DNA of 64,000 nucleotides from Dendrophyllia cribrosa (GCA_024195265.1 JAJLRJ010000001.1:3014410-3078409); one strand, 5' to 3'. Counted from the first letter of the stretch, positions 11,851-22,380 are shown. Notes: generated from the sequence alone by a model not told the origin. Numbers and translations: made by a program.

Positions 11851-14073
11851 TTTCCGGCATATAGGGCATTTCTTCTTTTCCTTTTTCAGTCTCTCTGCAC
11901 ATCCCATGCAACACACTTGGTGCCCAGTCCTCCCATGTACAAAGCTGGCATTTCTTGGTTGTGACAAGCAAATCACACACAAGTCTGAATTCCTTAAGCT
12001 TGCAGTGATCATGACTTCATCTGATTGAGATTAAAACAAACGGGACAAAACAAACAAACTGTTGATCAAGAGTATAAAACCGGCAGGGCTAAAACACAGG
12101 TCACAGGTCATTGTTCTCACCCACAACAGTAAATAAAAGCTAACCATTTTGAACGATTAGTGCTTAACCCTAAATACTGTAAATCGCTGCTACAGTATTT
12201 AGGGTTAAGCAATGATTCAAAATGGTTAGCTTTTATTTACTGTTATCGGTGTGTTACCTGTGAGAACAATGACCTGTGACCTGTGTTTTAGCCCCGCCAG
12301 TATAAAACTGATGTTTTGAATAAATTATGACTTTTTTAATGGATATTTTCTGGAACTGCACATTGCTAACCGTCACCTTCTTCGTCATCTGCTTCATCGT
12401 CACCTTCATCCTCCTCGTCATCGTCATCGTCCTCCTCATCATCATCCTCCTCCTCATCTTCCTCCTCACTGTCCTCCACTTCAAATTCCACCGCCTCCAC
12501 CTCCTCCACCTCCACCTCCTCCACCTCCACCTCCTCCACCTCCTCCACCTCCTCCACCCTCTCTTCCTCCTGGTCATCCCCATGTATACTTTCTGAAAAT
12601 GTAACAAGTCAACGAAGCAAATACATTATGACAATTTTTTTGATTGACCTTTATCGTAAACTAATATGCTTTCAGAGAAGTGACTTGATTACTCACCCTC
12701 CATAAAAAACATGTCATCCTCTGAATCAGTAATGATTGCGGTGACGGCAGATTGGTAACCTGTGCCATCACCGCAATCATTGTCATCACTGTCCTCTTCA
12801 GCCTGGGATATATGGGATATAAATCCCAATCCCCATGACAAAGGGGAATCTTCTATTGAAAATAAAATTAAATTGTTAAAATTATAAATCATGCTACAAT
12901 AATATCATTTCCACGCACAGGCATGTCATATCTTCTATTTCTAGTATACCTGGCGAAGATTCCCTCTTCCTCTTTCTGCTTGTTTCGGGTATTCCTGATG
13001 TCAAAAAAACTGTTTTAATTCCTGTGTATTCAGATTCAAGTAATCTAGTAATCAATTAACTTGTAAAAATTCAATTTTAGTTACAAAATCTTACTATTTT
13101 AGCCTGGTGCTCTTATGATCGACCAAGCCAATTTAAACAAGCAAGTTTAACATTAAATGATAATTAGTTCTTTGCCTAAAGGTGAATTTTCTGACAATCT
13201 CACCAAAGCCCACCAGCACCCACCCCCTCCCCCTACGCACTGGTTTTGTACTGGTCGCTTCAGGCAAAAAATAATTACAGATTGAGGTTAAGCAAATAAA
13301 ATCAATAAATACATACATACCATGCTCATTGTCTGAACATTGTCTTTCGCTGATAAAACAAATAAATAAAAAATGTTGTATTAATGATGAGCTTGAAAAA
13401 TTCCAGGAACTGGGGGTGTCTTGAAAATCAAGACCCCTAAGTCCCCAAAACCTTGAAAACAAAGACCCCAATTTTTTTAATGGCTTTTTTTTTTATTTTG
13501 TAAACAAAATTTTAAATTTTGTATTAATTTCAGCTTTGTTCCTTTGAGAATATATTGATGAGATTGTCACAGGTTTACACTTCGAAAGCGAGGCTTGACA
13601 CTAGTGAAATTAGCTCTTCCCCCGCAGACTTTTTCTGGGGCTTTCCCTCGGCCGGGAACTGGTATTTACTTTGGCCACGTGAAAGTTCTACGCTTGGCGA
13701 ACTGAAGAACCGGCCGGGAAATCTTGTCTTTAGTTCAATTCTGTTAAGCCTGCCGCACACTTGAGGAAAGTGCTGAGCAAAATTCCTCGCGAGGTAGTTA
13801 GCTCAGTGTGCGCTGGAGTTTTAGTGAGTTTTTTAATTTGGCTCAGCCAGATTCTCGCGGCGCTCGCACACGATGAGAAATTTGTCTCACGAGTTGGAAA
13901 AAAGATGCAGCATTTTTGCGGTATTGTAAAAACACAACAACAAAGAAAGAAATAAACGTAAGTCGAGAATCTCTGACCTATGTCAAATTTCATTTGATGT
14001 TCTTAAGTTTCTGGATCAGAATCATCATTTCGTAATAAGTATGTATCACTTACCAAGGCTCGTGCTCCGCCAT
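11818..14073 (-). CDS. Small acidic RING protein with an MDM2/MDM4-class RING, six exons
   Basis: Exons on the - strand: 14073-14054, 13349-13321, 12994-12950, 12852-12697, 12592-12377, 12020-11818. All six join in phase with GT-AG introns and give 222 residues from ATG to TAG. Order: a short N-terminus, a basic nuclear-localisation-like stretch (SRKRKRESS), two acidic regions (the second almost pure E/D/V, encoded by a CTC/CAC-rich repeat), then a C-terminal RING. The RING starts LCVICLSQPRNA and spaces its ligands C-x2-C-x10-H-x4-H-x3-C-x2-C-x10-C-x2-C, which is exactly the MDM2 arrangement, including the VHGRTGH segment and a short aromatic tail ending FF. MDM2-type RINGs need that tail to activate E2 enzymes, so a ubiquitin-ligase role is likely. 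There is no p53-binding (SWIB) domain. Intron 1 (13350-14053) shows no further exon. It lies inside the 12-kb transposon, convergent with the transposase gene. Confidence 0.85.
12070..12303. mobile_element. Long-hairpin MITE in the last intron of the RING gene
   Basis: Arms of about 110 bases (AAAACACAGGTCACAGGTCA..., AGCTAACCATTTTGAA) mirror each other around about 12187. It fills most of the intron between exons 5 and 6 of the RING gene. Confidence 0.85.
12390..12575. repeat. Coding low-complexity tract (CTC/CAC/ATC rich)
   Basis: A purine/pyrimidine-biased repeat encodes the acidic domain of the RING protein on the - strand. The long hydrophobic frame on the + strand here is only its shadow. 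Confidence 0.85.
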
Positions 14074-14378
14074 GATTGTCGAGAGCAAGGTCAACACAAG
14101 AAGTCAACTGTTACCGGTATCCAATTACCACGCGAAGACGTTCGACTGCATTTAGCATCAAGTATTCAAGTTTAAACGAGTTGAATTGTTCTTGTTGTTG
14201 TTTTGACATGGACCAATTTTTATGTAATTTACAGGCCACATATTATTATAAATCAGCATTATTATAACGGGGTTGGGAAAGGGGAAATAGGAAATTAACT
14301 TCGATAAGTTGGTCATTTGCTTTATTATATTTGGTGGCTTCTAAAGAAGCCGTTTTTTCTATGTTCTTCCAAGCTGCA

Positions 14379-15023
14379 TCACTCATCGAGTGCAGCAGGC
14401 GAGTAGCTTTTCCGGAACACGAGACGCAGACGCTCGATCGGACGGGTAACCTTCTTTCCATCTTGATAAAATGCAGGCGACTTCGCCAGCAACAGACGGA
14501 AGGTCAGCTGGATTACGCGGCACCGGCTACCGTTAGCATTAATCGTGCGCTCAATGTAGGGGTAGAGGCCAGCACCTTGAAGGTCCTGGTCATGGATACT
14601 GACTGGTGTTGCTCTGATCTCAGCTGGCAGGCAGGGGAACAGGAACCGCACCACGTCGTGTCGAATTTCAATTGATTCCTCGTATTGGAGCGGAACTTTC
14701 ATTCCTCTCTCAAATACGAGACCAATTCTTTCTCGGGCCTCCTCCACACGCACTAGATCTGGATCAGGACTCTCGAAGGCTTCTATCAAATCTGCTGGCA
14801 TGTGTTCTTTCGGCTCCCACGTGTTCTGACTGGCACAGTATCCACGCCATTTGACCATGAAATGAGGTTTCCCGTTTCGAATTTTTTTGGCCACGATGCG
14901 CTCTGCGTCATAGAAACCAAGAACTTCAGGTTTTCTGTCGCATAAAATGCTTTCACGGGGTATTGAAGGGGCCTCGATGCACTTTCGGTAGAATCCCTGA
15001 GGTGGGCGAGAACGTTTCTCCAT
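14379..15023 (-). CDS. Chromodomain protein, single exon, inside the 12-kb transposon
   Basis: An uninterrupted 214-residue frame from ATG at 15023 to TGA at 14379. Residues about 37-85 form a chromodomain: FYDAERIVAKKI, then MVKWRGY, then NTWEP, with the three aromatic cage positions (Tyr38, Trp59, Tyr62) that bind methylated lysine in HP1-type domains. The remaining 125 residues are not recognised. Chromodomains in mobile elements are known to steer insertion towards particular chromatin (established for chromovirus integrases); that role here is inference. It lies upstream of and on the same strand as the RING gene, about 0.3 kb from its start codon. It could be a captured host gene or a fixed component of the transposon. 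Confidence 0.85.
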   Translation of the reverse strand: MEKRSRPPQGFYRKCIEAPSIPRESILCDRKPEVLGFYDAERIVAKKIRNGKPHFMVKWRGYCASQNTWEPKEHMPADLIEAFESPDPDLVRVEEARERIGLVFERGMKVPLQYEESIEIRHDVVRFLFPCLPAEIRATPVSIHDQDLQGAGLYPYIERTINANGSRCRVIQLTFRLLLAKSPAFYQDGKKVTRPIERLRLVFRKSYSPAALDE

Positions 15024-15204
15024 CGTTACAACCAGGGTTACAACAAAAATTGTTACTGTTAACTGAAGCGAATGCGGTTTTTATAATTATGATAAATAAA
15101 GAGACAAAGAAAAACCGCCGGATCGAAAGGACAAGGGATAACAATAGCTCGCATGGCTCAGTTGTGAGTATTGAAGTTTTCAGTCCAAATTGCCTCATGA
15201 TGAA

Positions 15205-15520
15205 AAATTAATTTCTCCTGTTCTAGATATCGCAGCGAAATGATTTTTGCTTGTTTAAAAAGGTTAAGAAAGTGTGCTTTTGCACCAGGAATTTGTTTTG
15301 ACGCGCGCTATTTTAATTCAGCTGAAAACAATTTCGAAAGTTACAGTGAACTGACACGCGTCAGGTTGGAGAATTGAATTTTTTCTCCTAATTGCCTCAG
15401 TTCTATATGTCGCAGCAGAATGATTTTTGGCTGCTTAGAAAGGTTAAGAAACTGTGCTTTTGCATCTCGAATTTGTTTTGACGCGCGCTATTTTAACTTG
15501 GCTGAAAATAAATTGAAATT
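15205..15520. repeat. Tandem pair of about 150-base units upstream of the chromodomain gene
   Basis: Two diverged copies (about 15209-15335 and 15380-15515) share AGGTTAAGAAA[G/C]TGTGCTTTTGCA and TTTGTTTTGACGCGCGCTAT. Their position between the chromodomain gene and the right end fits either promoter elements or subterminal transposase-binding repeats. Confidence 0.7.
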
Positions 15521-15962
15521 CGCGTAATAAAACATTAAATAGAACAAAGTGTGACACAAACAGGCACTCGAATCGCTTAAAGCACGCGCGCGATAAACAT
15601 TTTTTTAGCCCGGATTGGCGAAGTACTTCGCATGACTTCGGGAAGCAATATATATTCATTGTATTTGAACCTCAACTTTAGTTAAATCTCAAGCGGAGGT
15701 TTCTTACAAACTTCAAGGGTTCTCCCGACACACTCATAAATGCGCACTCCTTCAGCCATTTCAGAGGTGTGATATTAGGAAACAAAAGGGATAACAATAG
15801 CCTTTGTTTCTTTGCTCCGCCTCCTAAAAGTTAATGAGCTAAGCGGTATGAGAGCGCGCGTAAACTTCGACCAATAAGACTCGTCCAGTTTACGCTTCAC
15901 TGCTAATATTTCCAAACTATGACTTTTATTTAACTGTAAGTAAATGTCGCGAGAACAATAGG
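15521..15962. other. Right subterminal region of the transposon
   Basis: No coding exon is seen. It includes GCGCGC-containing words and TAAGTAAATGTCGCGAG close to the right inverted repeat. Confidence 0.5.
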
Positions 15963-15976
15963 CATTCTGCGCGATG
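15963..15976 (-). repeat. Right terminal inverted repeat of the 12-kb transposon
   Basis: CATTCTGCGCGATG, the complement of the left end. Gypsy coding sequence resumes at 15977. Confidence 0.85.
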
Positions 15977-18877
15977 GTTGGAAGTAGAGTACAATGGTTT
16001 TAAAGGCAGTTTACCAGCTGTGGTAATCAGTGGAGAGGGTCCATGCTTAATGGGTCGTAATTGGCTCCAGCGCATTTCTTTAAATTGGAGTGAGATTTTT
16101 CATTTAGCTACCGTGGATAAGCACTTGAATGAGATGTTGGAGACACACTCCTCGGTCTTCCAAGAGGGTCTGGGTAAAGTAGAAGGAGTGAAGGCGAAAA
16201 TTTATGTCGATCCCACCAAGAGGCCACGATTCTTCAAGGCCAGGCCTGTAGCCTATGCCCTGCGTGAAAAAATTGAAACAGAATTGGATCAACTAGTCAA
16301 AGAAGGAACTATAGAACCGGTAGAATTCTCAGAATGGGCCACACCCATCGTCCCCATTGTCAAAGAGGATGGCACTATCAGAATTTGTGGGGATTACAAG
16401 CAAACGATTAATCAAGTAGCCCAGTTGGACAACTACCCCATTCCCAAGATCGAAGATTTGTATGCAACCTTGGGGGAGGGTATGGAATTCACAAAGCTGG
16501 ATTTAAGCCAGGCTTACCAGCAGTTGGAGCTGGACGAAGAATCCAAGGATTATACAGTCATCAACACCCACAAGGGTCTATTCAGATACAACCGACTTCC
16601 ATATGGCATTTCATCGGCTCCAGGCATTTTCCAGCGCACGATTGAAAGTCTCCTCCAAGGAATCCCGCAAGTTGTAGTCCGAATTGATGACATTCTTGTG
16701 ACAGGCAAGACAAGAAACAAGCATTTGGAGCATCTAAAGGAAGTGTTGGCACGATTAGACAAGGCGGGCATCCGCCTAAAGCTAAGGAAGTGTGTTTTCC
16801 TACAAAATCAGGTGATTTACTTGGGACATCGCATCAACAAAGACGGCATACAACCCATAGAAGGCAAAGTAAGAGCCATCCAAGAGGCACCTGCACCCAC
16901 TAATGTCAAGGAACTTCAAGCCTTTTTGGGGATGTTGAATTATTATGCTTGCTACTTGCCAAATTTGTCCACTGTCTTAGCCCCTTTACATGAACTGCTT
17001 GCCAAGGACTGCAAATGGACATGGGGTAAAAGACAGGTGGAAGCCTTTAACCGAGCTAAGGGCATGTTGAATTCCTCAGATCTCTTAGTTCATTATGACT
17101 CTAGTAAGGAACTTGTATTGTCTTGTGACGCCTCACCCTACGGATTGGGAGCGGTCCTCTCGCACATTGTCGATGGAAAAGAAAGGCCTATCTCGTACGC
17201 CTCGAGGACTCTATCACCTGCAGAACGAAACTATGCCCAATTGGATAAGGAGGGAGCTGCGGTGATATTCGGACTGAAGAAGTTCCACCAGTATCTGTAC
17301 GGACAGAAATTTACGATTTTTACAGATCACAAGCCACTTTTGGGCCTGTTTAAGGCAGACAAAGCTGTTCCAACAATGGCATCACCGAGAATTCAAAGGT
17401 GGGCTTTACTTCTGGCAGCCTATGACTATGAACTTGTTTACCGAGAGGGATGTAAACACGGCAACGCTGATGGCCTCAGTCGGTTACCTTTGCCAGATAC
17501 GGTGGCAAAGGTCCCCATACCTGGTGAAACCATACTCTTGATGAGCCAGTTGGAAGTTCTGCCAGTGGGTGCCGATCAAATTGCGGATTGGACAGCCTCA
17601 GACCCTGTGCTACAGCAGGTCCTAAGAAGAGTCCAGCAGGGCTGGGGTGATAAATGCCCTGATAAAAGCCTGGAGCCTTTCTACGTGTGGAGAGACGAAT
17701 TAAGCACACACAATGGATGTATATTGTGGGGGAACCGCGTGGTCATACCAGCTCGGGGCCAGCGACAGCTTCTGGAGGACCTGCACACCGCCCACCCAGG
17801 AATAGTTAGAATGAAAAATCTTGCGCGTAGCTACCTTTGGTGGCCTGGGCTGGATACCGACATTGAAGAAAAGGTCAAGTCATGTGAAGTATGTCAGCTA
17901 CATAGGGCAGCACCGGCTGCTGCACCCCTTCATCCTTGGGAATGGCCTGAGAAACCGTGGTCCCGCATTCACATAGAGCATGCAGGGCCATTTATGGGAC
18001 AGTTATTTTTTATTGTGATCGATGCATATAGCAAGTGGATTGAGGTATATCAACATCCAGTACCAGTGCGACAGCTACTATAGAGATTCTAAGAAGAGCT
18101 TTTGCCACCCATGGATTACCTGAAATGGTAGTCTCAGACAATGGCACTGGATTCGTAAGTGAAGAATTTGAAAACTTCATGACCAAAAATGGAATTTTAC
18201 ACGTGAAAACGGCCCCTAGGCACCCTTCGTCTAATGGCCTGGTGGAAAGATCAGTTCGTATTTTCAAAGACGGGATGAAGAAGCTGGAAGGATCTGGAGG
18301 TACAGTGCACACCAAACTAAGCAGATTCTTGTTGGCCTATAGATCAACGCCCCAAACAACAACTGGAGTTACACCGGCAGAGTTGCTGTTCAACCGCCGT
18401 CTACGAACCCGACTGGATCTGATTCGACCAGACGTAAGGCATCGAGTGGAAACCCAACAATTGTCACAGAAGGAGCAGCATGACAACACAAGGACAGCGC
18501 GACAATTTGCAGAGAGAGACAAGGTCCTTGTGAAGAATTTTAGTCCGGGGCCCAAATGGAAGAAGGCACACATTGAAAGTAGAACTGGCCCACTGTCATA
18601 TACGGTCAAGTATGAAGATGGGGTGGTAATCCGTAGGCATGTGGATCATCTCCTTAAACGCCATGACGTGCCCTCGAGGGAGGATGACGTTCTGCCTGAC
18701 TCATCTGTGCACGCCGAGCAAAACCTGGGACAGTCCACGGCAGAAAAGGAACAAGAGAACATGGCCACTGAGGAAGTTTCCACTAATACAGGGGAGTCAA
18801 ACACAGGACCTCAGGCAAGGAGGTCTCAGCGCACAAGGAGAACCCCAGAGTACTTAAAGGACTATGTGACTGTTTGA
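15977..18877 (+). pseudogene. Gypsy pol: end of protease, reverse transcriptase, RNase H, integrase; frameshifted
   Basis: The frame resumes immediately after the transposon at 15977. Reverse transcriptase is seen from about 16230 to 16850, RNase H from about 17095 to 17480 (SCDASPYGLGAVL, then TDHKPL), and integrase from about 17740, with an HTAHPG/CEVC zinc-binding region and the DAYSKW catalytic segment. Near 18058-18070 the frame shifts by one base; the other two integrase catalytic segments (SDNGTGF at about 18137 and the SNGLVER region near 18230) and a GPY/F-like tail follow in another frame to the stop at 18877. The reverse-transcriptase active site reads R-I-D-D (16680-16691) where the family has Y-x-D-D. 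Interrupted, frameshifted and possibly catalytically altered, this copy should not be active. Confidence 0.92.
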
Positions 18878-18981
18878 GCATTTGATTACGGTTGAGTTTA
18901 TTGATCATTCTGTGATTGCTAAATACATTCAGACACTATGGAACAATCAGTTGACCTTATTGGGACTGTGTTTTTTGAACT

Positions 18982-18995
18982 AGGGGGGGAAAAGA
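18982..18995 (+). other. Polypurine tract
   Basis: The run AGGGGGGGAAAAGA directly abuts the 3' LTR, the usual plus-strand priming site of LTR retrotransposons. Confidence 0.85.
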
Positions 18996-19137
18996 TGTAG
19001 TGTATTGCGTGACGTCGCGTCACGCATGTAAGTGAACTGCATATTATGGGATAAATATAGTTGAGTTGAGCACATGGCCGCCTTTGAGTAGTTGTTTGTT
19101 TTGTTCGTCGCATCGCTCCTCCCGCGAATACACTTCA
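18996..19137 (+). repeat. 3' LTR of the Gypsy element
   Basis: By eye identical to the 5' LTR at 2731-2872, and followed by the target duplication CGCTC. Confidence 0.95.
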
Positions 19138-19430
19138 CGCTCAGTCGAAATTCTGTGAAAATTTGTGACTGCGAGTCTCAGCAGAAATTTTCTAAGTGTC
19201 GTGAACACAGCGATCTTACAGTATGCCCAAGCTTGGATATTTCGTCAACTGGAAAAGCAAAATAAATTTTGGAAGCGCTTGACATTTCTAAACGAACATC
19301 GAATACTATCAAAAGGTTTGAAAGAGCCTTTCAGTGAAAATTTTGTAAAAATTTCTGACTGCCGGGCATTTAGTCTATTTGAGACCGTGCCCGGCTGCCG
19401 GGCATTTAGCCACAGCGGTATTTTTATGTC

Positions 19431-19859
19431 GACACGATAAGCTATCCGGTATAATGTAGACATAGCCTTAGTGACATTTCGCGGGGAAGGTTTTCAGCGT
19501 TGTTACGTGCTCATAGTTTGCCGATTGAACAATGGATCACAAAGAACTACTTATATGGTATGTAATTCGATTGCAATTTTGAAGGCAAGGACCAACGTAA
19601 CAAAACAGAAGCACCGGATCCAAATTGAGGATTTAATCAGCTATAAATAATAGCAAAAGACTTGATTTTTTTCGTTTATGTAATTCGAAAATGATGGTAA
19701 TTGACCCAATAAATAAATTTATGAAATTATCAAAATCTGTATGAAAATTTACTGTTTCCGTTATGTTTTACTGCCTAGCATCTGCTCGCAGCATTATCAT
19801 TACAATTTGTAAACTCTAGTATTATCATATGACCCGTTCGGCCCTGCGAACCTTTTCTT
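19431..19859. other. No gene recognised
   Basis: AT-rich sequence between the foldback element and the next repeat. Its start repeats a word found near 719 (AGTTTGCCGATTGAACA). Confidence 0.5.
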
Positions 19860-20191
19860 TGCAATTATCGATGAAAGTCTCGTATGAGGGCCGTACGCAT
19901 TTGCGCGAGCGGGGCTGGAAAAAGCCGTACGGCCCTACTACAAAAGCGGACGGCTTCGCGCGTTAAAATTTTAAGTAATTTTGTCTCCAAATTGGTCATA
20001 TGATAAAATACTTATAGAGCGTTTTCACTTGACGTCATAGCCGCCATATTGGTGTTCCCGTACAACTTTTGTTAGGAACACCAACATGGCTGCCATGGCC
20101 TTTGTCATTTGAGTCCCACGGGACTGAAGGTCACGTGAGTGAAAACGCTTGACTAAGTTAGGTCGGGCCGGTTGGGAAAAATTTGGCTCTC

Positions 20192-20241
<50 letters not shown>

Positions 20242-21480
20242 AGCCAAGTTTTAGTCAATAAGTACATACAATTGCACATTTGAGTTTGGAAAACATGTTT
20301 CGGATACTTCAGTATCCATCATAAGCTCGGGATGTTTACAAAATTTGTAACTGTACATATAAAGTTAATAACAAAGAAATGTTGATTATAAATAGTAGAA
20401 ATACTAGCTAATTACAAATCTGTGAGAATAGGACAATCACATGACTTTTGGAGGGCATATAGTTTATTTGTGGCCCGAGTAGCATCATTTGCGACACAAA
20501 TAAACTATATGCCCGACAAAAGTCATGTGATTATCATTATTATCAATACACAAGGCCAAATCGTACAAATTCATTTAATAAGAAAAAAATGTTTAACAGA
20601 AACAGGGCCGTAAATGCGTTTGCAGCCCGTTAAATTTAATATCGCCCGCCACTCACGCGTGTTTTCTCGAAGGCAGTTTCTTATTTGGCCGCGTATATTG
20701 ATAATAATATTACATAATACGGGATACTACGAAATTAGCGGAATACAACTGACGGTAGACTAAAGTGATACGGATATAGATCTGTGAAAATATTACATAA
20801 TACTAAAGGGATACAACAAAATATATGATACTTATATGAAAAACAAAACGTAGTGATGATACTGAAGGATAAAAATTACGTTTTGTTTTTCATAGACGTA
20901 TCATATATTTCGTTGTATCCCTTTAGTTGCGTAGACGTTGAGATACTGACGTGTACTGAGGCGTATCATTTCAGAATCGGAGAAATATAAACCGAAATGA
21001 AATCAAGACAAATATACTATTTATATGTCGGAAAAATCTGAGACCTTTCGGAGTACACAGTACAGCAGAATATGAAGGATTTTTCCCGATTCCACGGCGA
21101 TAGCGTGAATTTGTTTGACGTCGGCCCGACGTTTTTGCCTGCGTGACATATCTCGTGACATAGCCCCTTTAAACAGTGGCTGAAACTAAGGTACTACGTA
21201 GGTCAAGACGAGGTGCCACGGGATAAGGAGACGCACTATAATCTATGATTACTGCTAGTATTATTTAATATTTAACAGATATTATTTGTATTCCGTTATT
21301 TGTATCCCGCTTATTTCGTTGTTTTCCCATATTATGTAATATTCTCACAGATTTGTAATTAGCTATTATTTCTACTATTTATAATCAACATTTCTTTGTT
21401 ATTAACATGCAGTAAACATCCTGAACTGATGATCAGTGGATACTGAAGAATCCGAAACATATTTTCCAAACTCAAACCTG
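19860..21480. mobile_element. Long inverted-repeat element, copy 1
   Basis: The stretch from GAGTTTGGAAAACATGTTTC (about 20283) to about 20430 is mirrored near 21345-21476, giving inverted ends of roughly 130-150 bases. Upstream, 19860-20280 also recurs in copy 2 at 33275-33600, so the repeat unit includes it. Inside are two hairpins, one at about 20434-20537 (CACATGACTTTTG..) and one at about 20803-20925 (ATACAACAAAATATATGATA). No protein is encoded. Class unknown. Confidence 0.7.
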
Positions 21481-22380
21481 ACATTATGTCGTGTTTCTGA
21501 AATGTGTAATATCTATAATATTGCTACGAAATTTAGGTATTATTAAATATAATTCAGTGAAATGTCTCTAAGTAGAGCGTGCCGTTACTTATTAAACAAG
21601 TAATAAAAGTTCAGTGATGTAATGTTCTGCTGCTTGAACAGAAAATCGCAAAAATTAGTTCCTAGCAGAAATTTCAGTCATCTCGAACCGCAAAAATATG
21701 TTCCCGCAAAACACAAAAAATCACCACTCTGCATAATAAAACTCCCGCAAAAATTTCATGCTACACGGTATCTTTCGCACCTAGATCCCCTTCCATCAGC
21801 ACTCGCGATATTATTCTTTTTACGTGCTGCATGTCCTCTGAACGTCTGGAACAGGTTACAATCGACCGTGTTCCAGCAAACAGGTCGATGCAGCCTCTCT
21901 TTTGGCAAGAGGAAGAATAACGAATGATGAATGAATGATTACATGAATGATGACACAAATTCATGGCATTTCTAAGAATTAAGGGTATTTTCCCTTTGTA
22001 AGGAAAGCTTTGCATCACGTCAGGCATGTAAGTTATGTACAGTTGTAAAGTATAATAGTTTGTTAGTACTGTTGATAGTGTTGCAGCATATGAAAGTAAT
22101 TTAAAACTTTCTATACCTAATGAAAACAACAGTGCAAACCTTCTCAGTTGCACACTGTTTTCCGTTCACTATGAAGTCTATGAACACTATTATTACAAAT
22201 GATAACAATATCAGTCACGGGAATCGAAATAATGCGCATCGGTTTGATAATTTAAACCTTTTCCCTGACGACATCAACGACTTGCAATCGAGCTCTTCAA
22301 ATTTTGCTTTTATACAACTTCCGTTTTCGACTCAATTGGTGTCACTGTCACTATTCACACTGCATACATTAAAGTGACGC

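Larger units (their letters stand above)
4023..15976. mobile_element. 12-kb DNA transposon carrying transposase-like, MDM2-type RING and chromodomain genes
   Basis: The insertion splits the Gypsy protease. The ends are perfect 14-base inverted repeats (CATCGCGCAGAATG at the left, its complement at 15963-15976), followed after small gaps by more related sequence (CGACAT...TTACTTA on both sides). If these ends are removed, the Gypsy frame joins without a shift, which argues that the whole 11.95 kb arrived as one unit and made no target duplication; the alternative is a 2-base AT duplication with ends starting CGCGC. Contents in order: transposase-like gene (+), duplicated 3' region, RING gene (-), chromodomain gene (-). 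The host LTRs are identical by eye, so the insertion must be young. I do not recognise the superfamily. Confidence 0.85.
2726..19142 (+). mobile_element. Ty3/Gypsy LTR retrotransposon, young, split by a 12-kb DNA transposon
   Basis: Two 142-base LTRs with TG...CA ends are flanked by the 5-base duplication CGCTC (2726-2730 and 19138-19142). The internal part reads gag, protease, reverse transcriptase, RNase H, integrase on the + strand, which is the Gypsy gene order. The LTRs are identical by eye, so the insertion is recent. The coding region is interrupted at 4022/15977 by the nested transposon, and integrase has a one-base frameshift. Without the nested transposon the element is about 4.5 kb. 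Confidence 0.93.
871..19430. mobile_element. Foldback-type element with inverted arrays of subrepeats, split by a Gypsy insertion
   Basis: Units containing AAATGCCCGGCAGTCA run in one orientation from about 889 to 1846 and in the opposite orientation from about 1846 to 2725, then resume at 19143-19430 after the Gypsy element. The outer ends match as inverted repeats: the left one near 875 and the right one near 19424 both carry TATTTTTA followed by CTGTGGCTAAATGCCCGGC. Without the Gypsy insertion the element would be about 2.15 kb. It carries no coding capacity; open frames across it only reflect the repeat. The word AGTTTGCCGATTGAACA occurs just outside on both sides (near 719 and 19516), so flanking sequence may also be duplicated. 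Confidence 0.75.

Noticed and set aside
12327..12596. Hydrophobic 89-codon frame on the + strand
   Set aside because: It is the complement of the acidic exon of the RING gene; splicing and RING homology favour the - strand.
18040..18130. Programmed frameshift in the Gypsy integrase
   Set aside because: Frameshift sites in this group lie between gag and pol, not inside integrase, and no slippery heptamer is evident. A mutation or sequencing error is simpler.
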